From Candidatus Poribacteria bacterium (GTDB taxonomy: Bacteria; Poribacteria; WGA-4E; WGA-3G): a DNA stretch of 64,000 bases. The notes under the pieces are model-generated. The model was not told the origin of the DNA, ran no database searches, and saw nothing but the letters and a program-made list of their open reading frames with translations. A program made the translations under genes and the position numbers. Shown piece by piece: positions 17,194-26,283 of the stretch (position 1 is its first letter; every line of letters begins with the position of its first letter). The stretch is from assembly GCA_022827625.1 (NCBI GenBank), contig JAJEIE010000016.1, forward strand, positions 45,642-109,641, given 5' to 3'.

Positions 17194-17876
17194 ATCTCCG
17201 CTTGACGTTGCTGATGATATTCTTCCAACGCCTGATTCGCATTCACAATCGTCTCTAACTTTTCGACGAGTGCATCAATGTGTTTGCCCGGAAAAGCGAA
17301 GTAGAAGTCATCGTCGGACAGTGCCGTATAGACGCGGTTCCCGATACACCCCAAACTACTCACACTCCGTCCGCCTTGGACCACAGCAGGAATCACAGCA
17401 CAGGTCGGTCTGCCCATGACCCCGTTTCCAGTGCCGATACCCGCAGCAGTCGCGGCTTCCGCTAAGAGCATCATTTGTCTCGGTGTCCCAGAGATAATGA
17501 CGACATCCGGCATCCCAGATGCATCTGCTAACGGAGAATAGACAGCATTCTGGAAAGGGACCTCGCGTCGCGGAATTCCCGGGACCTCCTCCATAGAAAT
17601 GTAGCCGAGTTCGCCCATCAATCCGAGCGTATTTTGGAGTTCTTCGGCTTGTGTCGGAGGGAGTTCAACGTTGTGGGTATAACACCCTATCGGACAGTTG
17701 TAGTGGTCAGACGCTTCAGTATAGAAAATTTTGCCCTCTGCTGCGCGTCGCCAATAGGTGCAGCCGGAGGCTTCAACTTTCTCGGTTTGCGGAATGTTAT
17801 CAGGCGGTACGTCGTGAAAGGTTATCGCAACGGGAGCAGTTTCCAAATTAAGGAGCTGCTGGATTTGTTCTGACAT
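17190..17876 (-). CDS. DUF169 family protein
   Basis: A 228-residue member of DUF169 (COG2043). It starts MSEQIQQLLNLETAPVAITF and has PVAITF, SGCTYWRRA, YNCPIGCYTH, GRPTCAVIPAV and LGCIGNRVYTAL, with several conserved cysteines (in CPIGC, PTC and GCIG) that suggest a metal or cofactor site. The family's reaction is unknown. It is coupled to the SDR by a four-base overlap and is preceded on the same strand by the radical SAM gene, which ends about 66 bases away. Confidence 0.8.
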   Translation of the reverse strand: MSEQIQQLLNLETAPVAITFHDVPPDNIPQTEKVEASGCTYWRRAAEGKIFYTEASDHYNCPIGCYTHNVELPPTQAEELQNTLGLMGELGYISMEEVPGIPRREVPFQNAVYSPLADASGMPDVVIISGTPRQMMLLAEAATAAGIGTGNGVMGRPTCAVIPAVVQGGRSVSSLGCIGNRVYTALSDDDFYFAFPGKHIDALVEKLETIVNANQALEEYHQQRQAEI

Positions 17877-17941
17877 GTTTCTCCTTTATGAGATGAATGC
17901 TAAATGTGAATCAAGGCAAACTGCCCTTCGGTGGGTTCCGC

Positions 17942-19300
17942 TCAGCAAAACCACGCTTCCGTGATCCGTGGCGCAGGTTGATGCTGATTACGGCACGACG
18001 GAGCGTGCCTACTACCATGCATATCAGCAGCGAGCGACCATACTCGATAAAAGGTTTCCAGAGCGTCAATACCGGCGCGCCCGTCGTTCTCAACGAGGGT
18101 ATTGACAGTTTTATGAAGTTCATCCATTCGTGGATCGGGGTGCGCCCACACGTAACTGAAAGAGGCTTCATCGCGTTCGAGTGAAAGTGTTTTCACTTCA
18201 GGACGATTGAGTAGATATGAACCCGGTGGAATCAGTAACCGAACAGCATACTGCACGGGATCCACGTGATAGACAAGGCGATGCGTATCAACAAACTGGA
18301 GGATATCAAGATAGTCTTCTAAGGTAGTCCACGGCGTGAAAGGCACCCACGTGGGGCGTAAAGCGATACCTGCGTCGTGAACAATGTCAAGTGCTTCCGC
18401 TACATCGGCACGTGTATGCTGTTTCTCCAAAATCGTCAGCACCTGTTCGCTGAGTGACTCTACAGCAGAGATAACAAACCGGCATCCGAGCTGCGCGAAT
18501 TCCTGAAAGTGTTCTCTATTTTTCAGAATGTGTTCAATTTTGGTTGTAAAATCGAAGGTCAGACTTGGAAAAGCTTCGTGCATTGCGCCGAGGATACGGA
18601 GTCCGTGCGTTGGACCGTTGAGAAAATCCGGGTCACCGAAGGTAATATGTGTAGCACCTTCCACCACCTGCTCGTGTATCTCGGCGAGGACGATGTCGCG
18701 TTGTACAGCGAAAAACCTACCTTCATAAACCGGTGGTATCGGGCAGTGCGTACAGAGATGCTTGCATCCGTGTGTCGTCTCTGTGTATCCGACCGTTCGG
18801 ATCTCGCCGTTGTCTTCAAATTGCGCGTACATCTCCAGCGACGGCAGTTCCGCGATGTGAACATCGGCTTCCTGTGCCTCAGTCCCTTCCCCATCAACAA
18901 GAGATTGCACCAACGCAACGAGTTGTGTTGACGCTTCACCACTGATACAAAAGTCAACGCCGTGTGAAAGCAGGTAGTCGGCATTGAGCTTGGCGTAAAG
19001 TCCGTACATGCAGATAGAGACATCTGGGTTAACTTCTCGAATGCGGTGCAAGAGGTGAATACCGAGTCGTAGCGCCGTGTGCATCGGCACAGAGATCCCA
19101 ATGAAACGTGCACGCGCGACCTTTTCAAGGTCCAACGGCTCGACAGCAATATCAAGGACATCAGGCGTAAATCCCGCTTCCTCAAGGGCGCGGAGCGGAC
19201 GGGTTAACCCGATCGGTCGGTGTCCGAGTTCGTAACAGGAGATTAAGAGGACTGCGCCGGGGGCGTGCATCACTGAGGAGGTTAGCATTTCCATTTGCAT
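17942..19300 (-). CDS. B12-binding-domain radical SAM protein
   Basis: A 452-residue protein. Residues 1-130 look like a cobalamin-binding Rossmann domain (AVLLISCYELGHRPIG, ARFIGISVPMHT, CMYGLYAKLN). The radical SAM cluster motif is C179-x3-C183-x2-C186 (THGCKHLCTHCPIPP), followed by HITFGDPDFLNG, a usual SAM-binding stretch. The canonical D-x-H-x-x-G of tight B12 binders is not clear, so B12 may be absent. Such enzymes methylate or rearrange unactivated carbons. The product is unknown; the SDR and DUF169 genes lie immediately downstream, hinting at one pathway. Confidence 0.8.
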   Translation of the reverse strand: MQMEMLTSSVMHAPGAVLLISCYELGHRPIGLTRPLRALEEAGFTPDVLDIAVEPLDLEKVARARFIGISVPMHTALRLGIHLLHRIREVNPDVSICMYGLYAKLNADYLLSHGVDFCISGEASTQLVALVQSLVDGEGTEAQEADVHIAELPSLEMYAQFEDNGEIRTVGYTETTHGCKHLCTHCPIPPVYEGRFFAVQRDIVLAEIHEQVVEGATHITFGDPDFLNGPTHGLRILGAMHEAFPSLTFDFTTKIEHILKNREHFQEFAQLGCRFVISAVESLSEQVLTILEKQHTRADVAEALDIVHDAGIALRPTWVPFTPWTTLEDYLDILQFVDTHRLVYHVDPVQYAVRLLIPPGSYLLNRPEVKTLSLERDEASFSYVWAHPDPRMDELHKTVNTLVENDGRAGIDALETFYRVWSLAADMHGSRHAPSCRNQHQPAPRITEAWFC

Positions 19301-19387
19301 GTTAAATAGAATAGCACGCCATCAGAGAATTGGCAACAGAATAATCGGTGTAGACCGGACTAACTCCTAACAACACATCAAACACAT

Positions 19388-20761
19388 CTACTCCGCCAGC
19401 CGTCGCAGAATGTTATGCGTAATCCGTTCAACCGATGCATCATTGCCCGCCAATCCGTGCGACCAATCCGTCGTGGCAGCCGTAAAGACCGTCCCACCTT
19501 GTGTATAGATACCCATCGTCGCAGCACCCGTTCTCCCTCTCTCCCAACGTTCATACCACTCGCAATCGTCAGAATGCCAACGGACAGGAGCAGTGGCGAG
19601 AATCGTGAACCCTTCAGGCGTGCCGTCGCGATAGGTCGGAACAGGTAAACCGTCTTCAAGCGTCCATTCACACCCATCACACTCATAGCCGACGATGGTA
19701 TCCGCGCCCCCGAAGGTGTCATCTTTGGCAAGGTTCGTCCCTTCAAACACCCAATGCTCCGGACGATGAACGGTATATTCTCCCGGACCGTCCATAAACT
19801 GTCCGTGGCTCAAATGATAACCGCCTTGCAGGAAACCGACACCCGTTAACTCGTTCTCAGGACGACCCACCAGATAGTGACTCCATAGCGTACTGAGCGT
19901 GCTATAATCATCGGTCTTATAAACCGGATCTTGATTGTAGGTCTGCTTCCAACAGACCAAGGCTCTACCATCGTCTTCGGAGCGGACCTGCCAACAGACG
20001 GAATTCCCGCTGAAGAAGGCAGCGTTCCCGCCGTTCGCGATAAACGCCTCAAGATGATCACGCATCGGAGCAGACCAGTATTCATCATGCCCGACACTCA
20101 GTACGAGTCTGTAATGCTCCAACATCTCAGGACGGAACTCCAGATCGCTATTTGCGGCGTAATCAAGCGTCCACCCGTTCTGCTCTGCCCAGACAATAAA
20201 CGGCAATTCCCAGTTCCTGAAGATACCGCGCGTCGGTCGGTCAAACGAGACGCGGTTGCCCTGTATCTTACTCTTCCCGTGATACCCGTAAAGACTGAAG
20301 CCTCCCCAGTTATTGTAAGCGTTGTAGGTGTTAGTAGAGAGTTGAAACAGAATAGACGTGTTCGTTCCCGGTTTCGCAGGACGGACAATAAAGAAAAGCG
20401 TGCTTTCAGCCGTGCGACGGTTTCTATAGATATCCTCACCACCGCCATCGGTTGCACGGAGTGTGCCTTCATAATAACCGCTCTCCCAAGTTTCAGGCAC
20501 TTCAAGTGTAAAGACAGGAGACCATCCACACCCCTGTGATGACACATCGTCGGGAATCGGTTGCGCTTCACCCAGAAGTTCCGCTTGATGCCAGACGACC
20601 TCGCGCCTCGCACCGATGCGAGCAATCTCCAGCGAATAGTTCTCCGCACTCGTTGAGATATGAAACGCAATCTCGTCACCGGGTGCATAACTAAGTTGAT
20701 GGGTGTATCCGTCAATGTAGAGCGGTCTAATCTGGTTCTCGGTTTGCGTTAAAGTCGCCAT
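19388..20761 (-). CDS. N,N-dimethylformamidase large-subunit-like protein
   Basis: A 457-residue protein resembling the beta (large) subunit of N,N-dimethylformamidase. An N-terminal beta-sandwich is followed by ILFQLSTNTYNAYNNWGG, LVLSVGHDEYWSAPMRDHLE and GGNAAFFSGNSVCWQVR, which form the family's glutamine-amidotransferase-like fold, and TTDWSHGL near the end. The start at 20761 follows an AGGAG box; the longer frame from 20821 is rejected. No small subunit is nearby, so real substrate and activity are uncertain: most such homologues in environmental bacteria are uncharacterised. Confidence 0.78.
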   Translation of the reverse strand: MATLTQTENQIRPLYIDGYTHQLSYAPGDEIAFHISTSAENYSLEIARIGARREVVWHQAELLGEAQPIPDDVSSQGCGWSPVFTLEVPETWESGYYEGTLRATDGGGEDIYRNRRTAESTLFFIVRPAKPGTNTSILFQLSTNTYNAYNNWGGFSLYGYHGKSKIQGNRVSFDRPTRGIFRNWELPFIVWAEQNGWTLDYAANSDLEFRPEMLEHYRLVLSVGHDEYWSAPMRDHLEAFIANGGNAAFFSGNSVCWQVRSEDDGRALVCWKQTYNQDPVYKTDDYSTLSTLWSHYLVGRPENELTGVGFLQGGYHLSHGQFMDGPGEYTVHRPEHWVFEGTNLAKDDTFGGADTIVGYECDGCEWTLEDGLPVPTYRDGTPEGFTILATAPVRWHSDDCEWYERWERGRTGAATMGIYTQGGTVFTAATTDWSHGLAGNDASVERITHNILRRLAE

Positions 20762-20831
20762 TATGTTTGCTCCTTTGATGTATCTGGTATCATACACTGG
20801 ATGAAATATCGACGCTATCAAGGCTATTCCT

Positions 20832-20860
20832 TTGACTCTTTTTCTTAAGTATGCTATTAT
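20832..20860 (+). promoter_or_regulatory. Promoter of the 20932 PhyH - dlgD pair
   Basis: TTGACT, a 17-base spacer, then TATTAT. The leader to the ATG at 20932 would be about 65 bases. Confidence 0.6.
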
Positions 20861-20931
20861 TTTTACAACCTTTTATGCTTTTTGTCATCTTAATTCTCAA
20901 AACCGCTTACACTTTGGAATCAACGAAATAA

Positions 20932-21789
20932 ATGAACACCACTCACAAACACACATTCCAGCTATCGCCTGAACAGATGGATCAATGGGAAAACGACGGA
21001 TATTTGCTACTGAAAAACGTTGTTCCCATCTCCGCTATCAACGGCGTACGGGACAGTTTCGCTCGTGTCGTAGACGGCATAATTCGCCAGTTAAAAGAAG
21101 ACGGAATTATAGAAAATGAAGGGACAGAACTCCCTTTTGAAACGCGGTTTGTGAAAGTCGCTGGTGAACACGCCAACCGCTTCGGTCGTTCTTGGCGCAA
21201 CCAAGTTGCGACATCCGAAATTTTCGAGATACACCACGCCGCACCACTCGTGGACGCAATCGGACACCTCACAGGCACAGATGTCATTGGACACCCCGTT
21301 TTCAACGCCCGTCCGAAACTCCCCGGTCAACAACTGACAGTTGTCCCGTGGCACCAAGACAGTGGCTACTTCGGCACAGTGAGTGAAACTTCACTCATCC
21401 CCACGGCATGGATACCACTCGTGCCGGTCGATGAAACGAACGGTTGTCTACAAGTGGTTGCAGGTTCACATCGGTTAGGCGTGGTTAATCATCACACAGA
21501 AGAACGAGAAGGGAAGTTTCTTGAGGTAATGGATGAACTTATCGAAGATTCTCGTATTGTCACGTGTCCGATGGAATTAGGGGATGCTTTAGTGTTCCAC
21601 AATCTGACGCTTCATCGATCCCTACCACACACCACAAGTGAGGCGATCCGCTGGGCAATTGATATTCGCTATCTCCGCGATGGCGACCATCCGGGCACAA
21701 TTTATTGGAAAGACCCCGATTTCAAATGGGTCATCCGCAGCGAAACACAACCCGTGACACCGCTAAAACAGTGGCTTGAAATGTGGTAG
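20932..21789 (+). CDS. Phytanoyl-CoA dioxygenase family protein
   Basis: A 285-residue Fe(II)/2OG oxygenase with a complete site: H141-x-D143 in VVPWHQDSGYFG, H228 in NLTLHRSLPH, and R240 in EAIRWAID for 2-oxoglutarate. The CLQVVAGSHRLG turn is standard for PhyH. It ends 14 bases before the dlgD start in the same direction, so it is probably co-expressed. The link to a diketogulonate reductase suggests a polar sugar-derived substrate rather than a fatty acyl-CoA, but this is only inference. Confidence 0.88.
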   Translation: MNTTHKHTFQLSPEQMDQWENDGYLLLKNVVPISAINGVRDSFARVVDGIIRQLKEDGIIENEGTELPFETRFVKVAGEHANRFGRSWRNQVATSEIFEIHHAAPLVDAIGHLTGTDVIGHPVFNARPKLPGQQLTVVPWHQDSGYFGTVSETSLIPTAWIPLVPVDETNGCLQVVAGSHRLGVVNHHTEEREGKFLEVMDELIEDSRIVTCPMELGDALVFHNLTLHRSLPHTTSEAIRWAIDIRYLRDGDHPGTIYWKDPDFKWVIRSETQPVTPLKQWLEMW

Positions 21790-21802
21790 AGGAAGAAAGC
21801 GT

Positions 21803-22813
21803 ATGAAACGCGTGCCTTTTCAAACTTTACGAGATGAACTTTATCGTGTGCTCGCGAGTGTCGGGTTTACCGATGAGCGAGCAATGTTATGTGCAAGACT
21901 CTTTGCTGAAAACCAACGCGATGGCGTGTACTCACACGGACTCAATCGATTCCCTGGATTCGTCGCTGGACTGGAGAGCAAGCAAATTAACTTCCGAGCA
22001 AAACCAGAGAAAATCGAGAGTTTCGGGGCATTAGAACGGTGGGACGGCAAAATGGGGGTCGGACTTGTCAACGCGCATTTCTGTATGCAACGCGCAACGG
22101 AACTCGCAGATCTCCACGGTATCGGGTGCGTCGGGCTTTCAAATACAAATCACTGGATGCGAGGCGGTGCTTACGCATTACAAGCAGCAGAAGCCGGATA
22201 CATAGGAATCTGTTGGACGAATACGACTCGACTCATGCCGCCGTGGGGTTCGGCGGAAAAAAAGATTGGGAACAATCCAATGGCGATCGGTATTCCGAGA
22301 GAAGGTGGACATATTCTGCTTGATATGGCGATGAGTCAGTACTCAAACGGGAAATTAGAAGTCCTAAAACTGCAAGGCAAAGCATTACCACTACCGGGCG
22401 GATATGACACGCAGGGAGAATTAACGGTTGACCCTGGTGATATTCTTGATTCCGCAAGAGCACTCCCGATCGGCTATTGGAAAGGGTCTGGACTGGCTTT
22501 GGTACTCGATACGATGGCATCCGTTATATCCGGTGGACAAGCCACACACGAAATCGGAAAGCAAGGATCCGAATACGCCGTCTCTCAGGTATATATCGCA
22601 ATAAACGCCACAAGTATGATGGGACAAGCAGCCTTGGACGAGACAGTTACAGCAATTATTGACGATTTCCACACATCAACACCGTTAGATGAAAATGAAA
22701 CCGTGAGGTACCCAGGGGAAGGCATGTTACGGACCCGGCAAGAGAGCCTCGAAAAGGGGGTTCTTGTGGACGAGGCACAGTGGCAGGCTTTATTAGAGAT
22801 AACCATCGCTTAA
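21803..22813 (+). CDS. dlgD: 2,3-diketo-L-gulonate reductase-like (Ldh2 family)
   Basis: A 336-residue Ldh2/malate-lactate dehydrogenase family enzyme close to E. coli DlgD (YiaK). The shared landmarks are DGVYSHGLNRFPGF, GLSNTNHWMRGGAYALQA, YIGICWTN, MPPWGSAEKKIGNNP, DMAMSQYS and LPIGYWKGSG. DlgD reduces 2,3-diketo-L-gulonate to 3-keto-L-gulonate with NADH during L-ascorbate/L-xylose breakdown. The start at 21803 follows GAGGAAG and fits the family; the ATG at 21776 overlaps the PhyH gene. Other keto-acids remain possible as substrate. Confidence 0.85.
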   Translation: MKRVPFQTLRDELYRVLASVGFTDERAMLCARLFAENQRDGVYSHGLNRFPGFVAGLESKQINFRAKPEKIESFGALERWDGKMGVGLVNAHFCMQRATELADLHGIGCVGLSNTNHWMRGGAYALQAAEAGYIGICWTNTTRLMPPWGSAEKKIGNNPMAIGIPREGGHILLDMAMSQYSNGKLEVLKLQGKALPLPGGYDTQGELTVDPGDILDSARALPIGYWKGSGLALVLDTMASVISGGQATHEIGKQGSEYAVSQVYIAINATSMMGQAALDETVTAIIDDFHTSTPLDENETVRYPGEGMLRTRQESLEKGVLVDEAQWQALLEITIA

Positions 22814-22924
22814 AATTAGTCCCAGGTGTGTAGCTTGGAACGAAGTGGAAAGCGGGTATACGTAAAGGAACGTTTAAACACAAGCCCACCTAACTGAACC
22901 GCAAGGAAAATTTAAAAAATTGGC

Positions 22925-22952
22925 TTGCCCTCTTTTTTTATTGGCGTATAAT
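22925..22952 (+). promoter_or_regulatory. Promoter of the 23023 oxidoreductase - FAH operon
   Basis: TTGCCC, a 16-base spacer, then TATAAT at 22947-22952. The leader is about 64 bases. Confidence 0.55.
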
Positions 22953-23022
22953 ACATCTTAACACGGAACTTTCAAGTGCTATCGTACATTAACCACGCAC
23001 AAATTGAATTTGGGAGCGACTC

Positions 23023-24147
23023 ATGAGTTTACGGGCAGGGATTGTCGGTTGTGGCGGAATTAGCCGGAGTCACGCCGGTGCGCATGCAAATTTAGAGGAA
23101 GTGGATCTCGTCGCGATGTGCGACATAAACCGCGAAGCACTCAACAATCGCGCCGATGAATACGGTGTCTCACATCGATATACCGATTATGAGGAGATGT
23201 TCGCACGCGAAGCACTCGATATTGTGAGTGTATGCACACACGCACCTTTACACGCACCAATCGCGATTGCCGCCGCACAAGCAGGTATCCACGTCTTATG
23301 TGAAAAGCCGTTGTCGGTCGACTTAGAAACAGCGGATAAGATGCTCGCAGCATGTCGTGAGGCAGGTGTGCATCTGGCAGTCAGTCATCAGTTCCGATTC
23401 ACTCCGCTCTTTCGACACGCAAAATCCTTGATTAATGCCGGTAAAATCGGTGAACTCCGTTCAATACGCGAAGTCGGCAAAGGACGCGAAGCGGGATTCG
23501 AGTTAATGGAGATGGGAGTCCACTATTTCGACGAGATGGATTTCTTTCTCGACGGTATCTCTTGGATTCAGGCACATATCACATATCAAGGACACGATGT
23601 AACAGAGGCGGACATTATGCACAGTAGTGAGTTGTGTAAAACCGATCGACGCGATAACGGCACTGTGGCGGGGGATACGATGCTCGTACATATCGGCGGC
23701 GGAAACGGCGCTTACGGCATTATGGAACTTTACTGCCGTGAACCCAGACACGGGTGGATGATGGGACCGCATCTGCTCGGATCGGAAGGGCAATTGATGA
23801 TTAAACCGCACCCAGAGACGGGTATAGACGAAATGTGGTACTGTCCCTTTGATGTCTCCTTCGCCTCGCATACACCGGCGTGGGAGCAGATAGCACTTGA
23901 CGCATCAGCGTTCGTAATCTCTGGAAAAGCGTGGCGATCTCGGCACACCATCTGGAGTGCGAAAAACATACGAGACGCAATTCTTAACGAAAATCAACCG
24001 GAACTCGGGGGACATAACGCCCTCACGTCGCTTGAGTGCGTGAGTGCAACCTATGTTTCTCATTTCAGTGGAACGAAGGTGCAACTGCCGTTAGAGGAGC
24101 GGAGCCACCCGCTTATAAAACACCTTAACACAGGAGCAAACAATTAA
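23023..24147 (+). CDS. Gfo/Idh/MocA family oxidoreductase
   Basis: A 374-residue NAD(P)-dependent sugar oxidoreductase. The N-terminal Rossmann site is GIVGCGGISRSHAGAH, the conserved CEKPLS motif provides the catalytic lysine region, and VSHQFRFTP marks the start of the C-terminal alpha/beta domain. A GAGCGAC stretch precedes the ATG. The stop is directly abutted by the ATG of the FAH-family gene (TAAATG), so they are co-translated. Typical substrates are inositols, hexoses or their amino forms. Confidence 0.88.
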   Translation: MSLRAGIVGCGGISRSHAGAHANLEEVDLVAMCDINREALNNRADEYGVSHRYTDYEEMFAREALDIVSVCTHAPLHAPIAIAAAQAGIHVLCEKPLSVDLETADKMLAACREAGVHLAVSHQFRFTPLFRHAKSLINAGKIGELRSIREVGKGREAGFELMEMGVHYFDEMDFFLDGISWIQAHITYQGHDVTEADIMHSSELCKTDRRDNGTVAGDTMLVHIGGGNGAYGIMELYCREPRHGWMMGPHLLGSEGQLMIKPHPETGIDEMWYCPFDVSFASHTPAWEQIALDASAFVISGKAWRSRHTIWSAKNIRDAILNENQPELGGHNALTSLECVSATYVSHFSGTKVQLPLEERSHPLIKHLNTGANN

Positions 24148-24996
24148 ATGAAACTCGCATTTTTTAACGATTATCAACTCGGCGTAATAACAGAAGACGG
24201 GATTGTTGACATCAACGATGCCATCAGCGGTGTCTCTTATCATACGCCCCAAGAACTCATACGAATGGTGATTGAGGACTTTGACAACCTCCGCCCGAAA
24301 ATAGAAGACACAGTCGAAAATGGCACTGCCATTACTTCGGACAGCGTCAGCTTCAAAGCACCGGTACCGCGACCGGGGCAACTCGTCTGCCTCGCTGGGA
24401 ATTACATCGAACCAGATAGTCCGTCTCGCGGTGAATTCAACGCCTTCCTGAAGTCTCCAACCGGCATCATTAACACAACGGATACAGTCAAACTGCCAGA
24501 GGCAGACGTAACCGTCTTCCATTTTGAACCGGAACTCGCAATCGTTATCGGCAAAACCGCAAAACACCTCACCGAAGAAAACGCGTTAGACTGTGTATTC
24601 GGTTACACGCAGTTCATTGATGTCTCCGCACGGGGCTTGCCCGGAGGGTTCTTCTTAGGGAAAAGCTGGCACACCTTTGCACCGATGGGACCCGCCCTTG
24701 TTACGGCTGACGAAGTCGCGGACGCGAACGCACTCGGCGTGCAACTCTGGATTAACGACGGTTTGCAACACGATTTCTCTACCAATTCCATGGCACGCTT
24801 CATTCCAGAACTGCTCGCAGAGGTAACCAGTGTGGTAACACTCGAACCGGGAGATGTTGTATCAACAGGGACACACCATGAGGCACTTACGGCAGTCGGG
24901 GACGGAGACACAGTCCGATTATCTGTAGAAGGTTTCGGTCCAGAGTTGGCGGTTTCCGTACACGATCCGCTAAAACGGACAACTTGGCGCGGTTAG
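24148..24996 (+). CDS. Fumarylacetoacetate hydrolase family protein
   Basis: A 282-residue FAH-family enzyme. HFEPELAIVIG carries the metal-binding glutamates, FIDVSARGL the metal-binding Asp, GKSWHTFAPMGP the catalytic lysine region, and VVSTGTHH the C-terminal substrate loop. Family members hydrolyse or decarboxylate 2-keto-acids with a diketo group, or hydrate 2-keto-3-deoxy sugar acids. In this context, after a MocA oxidoreductase and a DlgD-like reductase, a 2,4-diketo-3-deoxy acid is a reasonable guess. It directly abuts the upstream gene. Confidence 0.85.
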   Translation: MKLAFFNDYQLGVITEDGIVDINDAISGVSYHTPQELIRMVIEDFDNLRPKIEDTVENGTAITSDSVSFKAPVPRPGQLVCLAGNYIEPDSPSRGEFNAFLKSPTGIINTTDTVKLPEADVTVFHFEPELAIVIGKTAKHLTEENALDCVFGYTQFIDVSARGLPGGFFLGKSWHTFAPMGPALVTADEVADANALGVQLWINDGLQHDFSTNSMARFIPELLAEVTSVVTLEPGDVVSTGTHHEALTAVGDGDTVRLSVEGFGPELAVSVHDPLKRTTWRG

Positions 24997-25042
24997 AATC
25001 TCTGTCGAATAAACCGCTGCTGACAACCCACGCAAAAAAGTG

Positions 25043-25072
25043 TTGACAATCCTATCAATTTATGTGTATAAT
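25043..25072 (+). promoter_or_regulatory. Consensus promoter of the 25228 lipoprotein gene
   Basis: TTGACA, an 18-base spacer, then TATAAT: both boxes are perfect. The leader to the ATG at 25228 would be about 150 bases, longer than others here, but no clear riboswitch fold was recognised in it. Confidence 0.7.
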
Positions 25073-25227
25073 AATTGAAGGGACAACTTAGAGGCTATTC
25101 TCTAATCCACGAAATTCTATTTTTAATAGTCCGTTTTGGCTGATAAACTACGCCGCTTTTAACACGAAGATTTGGCGCGCAACGGAATGAGAACCTTCTT
25201 TCTTGATGATAAGGAGTATCGATTAAA

Positions 25228-26154
25228 ATGAAAAAACCCAGAAACATAGCCGTGCTGGCTGTCCTCACGATTGTCTGCGCGTGGATGGCTGGTTGTGCTG
25301 GCTGTAATCCGGAACCGGTACCCATGGGAATGAACCCGACACAGGGACCCGAAACTGGTGGGACAACTGTCCAGATTACCGGCGAAAAATTTGATATGAA
25401 AAACGGTGTAACTGTAACGTTCGGTGGTACAAACGCCCAAAGTGTGACCGTTCCCAGTGAGACACAAATCACGGCAGTGACCCCCGGCGGCGCGGCAGGG
25501 CAATCTGTGACTGTCGTTGTTACCAACAAGGGAAAACCTGAAGTACCCGTCACGCTCTCACAGCAATTTACCTATACCGACGCGACGCCACCAACTGTCA
25601 CAATGAACGAACCGACAGACGGCACAGTCTTTTCTGAATACGAAGATTCGCTGAACGTGATGAATAGCGTATCAGTATCGTTCAGTGAACCCATTGACAG
25701 CAATAGTGTCACTGTAGACATTGCGGTCACAAAAACCGAAGATTCGATGAGCGAACCCATGGACGGAACACTGTCAGGGACGGTTACCGGAAGCGGCGAT
25801 TCTGTAACCTTCACATCCGATATGCCGATGCGCGCCGGACGTATGTATACCGTTACCATCTCCGGTGCTGCTGACATGGCGGGTAATGTCCTCGAAAACT
25901 CACACAGTTTTAGTTTCAGCATAACCAGTCCTGAAGTCCTTTACAAATATCATGTCAGGGAAGAAGACATTCAGGAAGATAACGGTGAAGCTGCCCTGAA
26001 ACGTATTGCCGCACGTCCTGAGATTTTTGATAACGCTGAGATGTGGGAACGGTTAGTTACCGCCAACCAAGATGCCTACATCTTCGATCGGACAAGACTG
26101 CGTGCAGGACAACTGCTAATTATTCCACGAGGACGCGCCTGGGGCGATAAATAG
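25228..26154 (+). CDS. Lipoprotein with TIG, Big_5-like and LysM-like domains
   Basis: A 308-residue exported lipoprotein (lipobox WMAGC, C23). Residues about 31-113 form an IPT/TIG domain (GMNPTQGPETGGTTVQITG). Residues about 117-230 match the SbsA/Big_5 Ig-like domain (PPTVTMNEPTDGTVFS, VSVSFSEPIDSNSV, MAGNVLENSHSFSF). Residues about 235-303 resemble LysM-like modules (YKYHVREEDI ... LRAGQLLIIPRG), suggesting peptidoglycan contact. The last residues, RAWGDK, recall the W-G-x-x-K tails of the 55-61 kb proteins but lack the L-x-T part. A strong terminator follows. Confidence 0.78.
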   Translation: MKKPRNIAVLAVLTIVCAWMAGCAGCNPEPVPMGMNPTQGPETGGTTVQITGEKFDMKNGVTVTFGGTNAQSVTVPSETQITAVTPGGAAGQSVTVVVTNKGKPEVPVTLSQQFTYTDATPPTVTMNEPTDGTVFSEYEDSLNVMNSVSVSFSEPIDSNSVTVDIAVTKTEDSMSEPMDGTLSGTVTGSGDSVTFTSDMPMRAGRMYTVTISGAADMAGNVLENSHSFSFSITSPEVLYKYHVREEDIQEDNGEAALKRIAARPEIFDNAEMWERLVTANQDAYIFDRTRLRAGQLLIIPRGRAWGDK

Positions 26155-26176
26155 GCACAACCTTCATGAAGCGTAA

Positions 26177-26206
26177 AAAGCCGTGTACCCGTTACACGGC
26201 TTTTTT
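26177..26206 (+). terminator. Rho-independent terminator
   Basis: GCCGTGTA and TACACGGC form an 8-bp stem with a 5-base loop, preceded by AAAAA and followed by TTTTTT. Ends the 25228 lipoprotein transcript. Confidence 0.9.
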
Positions 26207-26283
26207 CGTTTCAAAGTGCAGCAGGCACACGTTTCAACGCACGCAATAAACCCTATAAGGGCGGCATTTCTGGAGAGGTGACT

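Noticed and set aside
26100..26154. WG-tail motif in the TIG/LysM-like lipoprotein (ends RAWGDK)
   Set aside because: It lacks the L-x-T part and the residues belong to the LysM-like module; not counted with the five tagged proteins.
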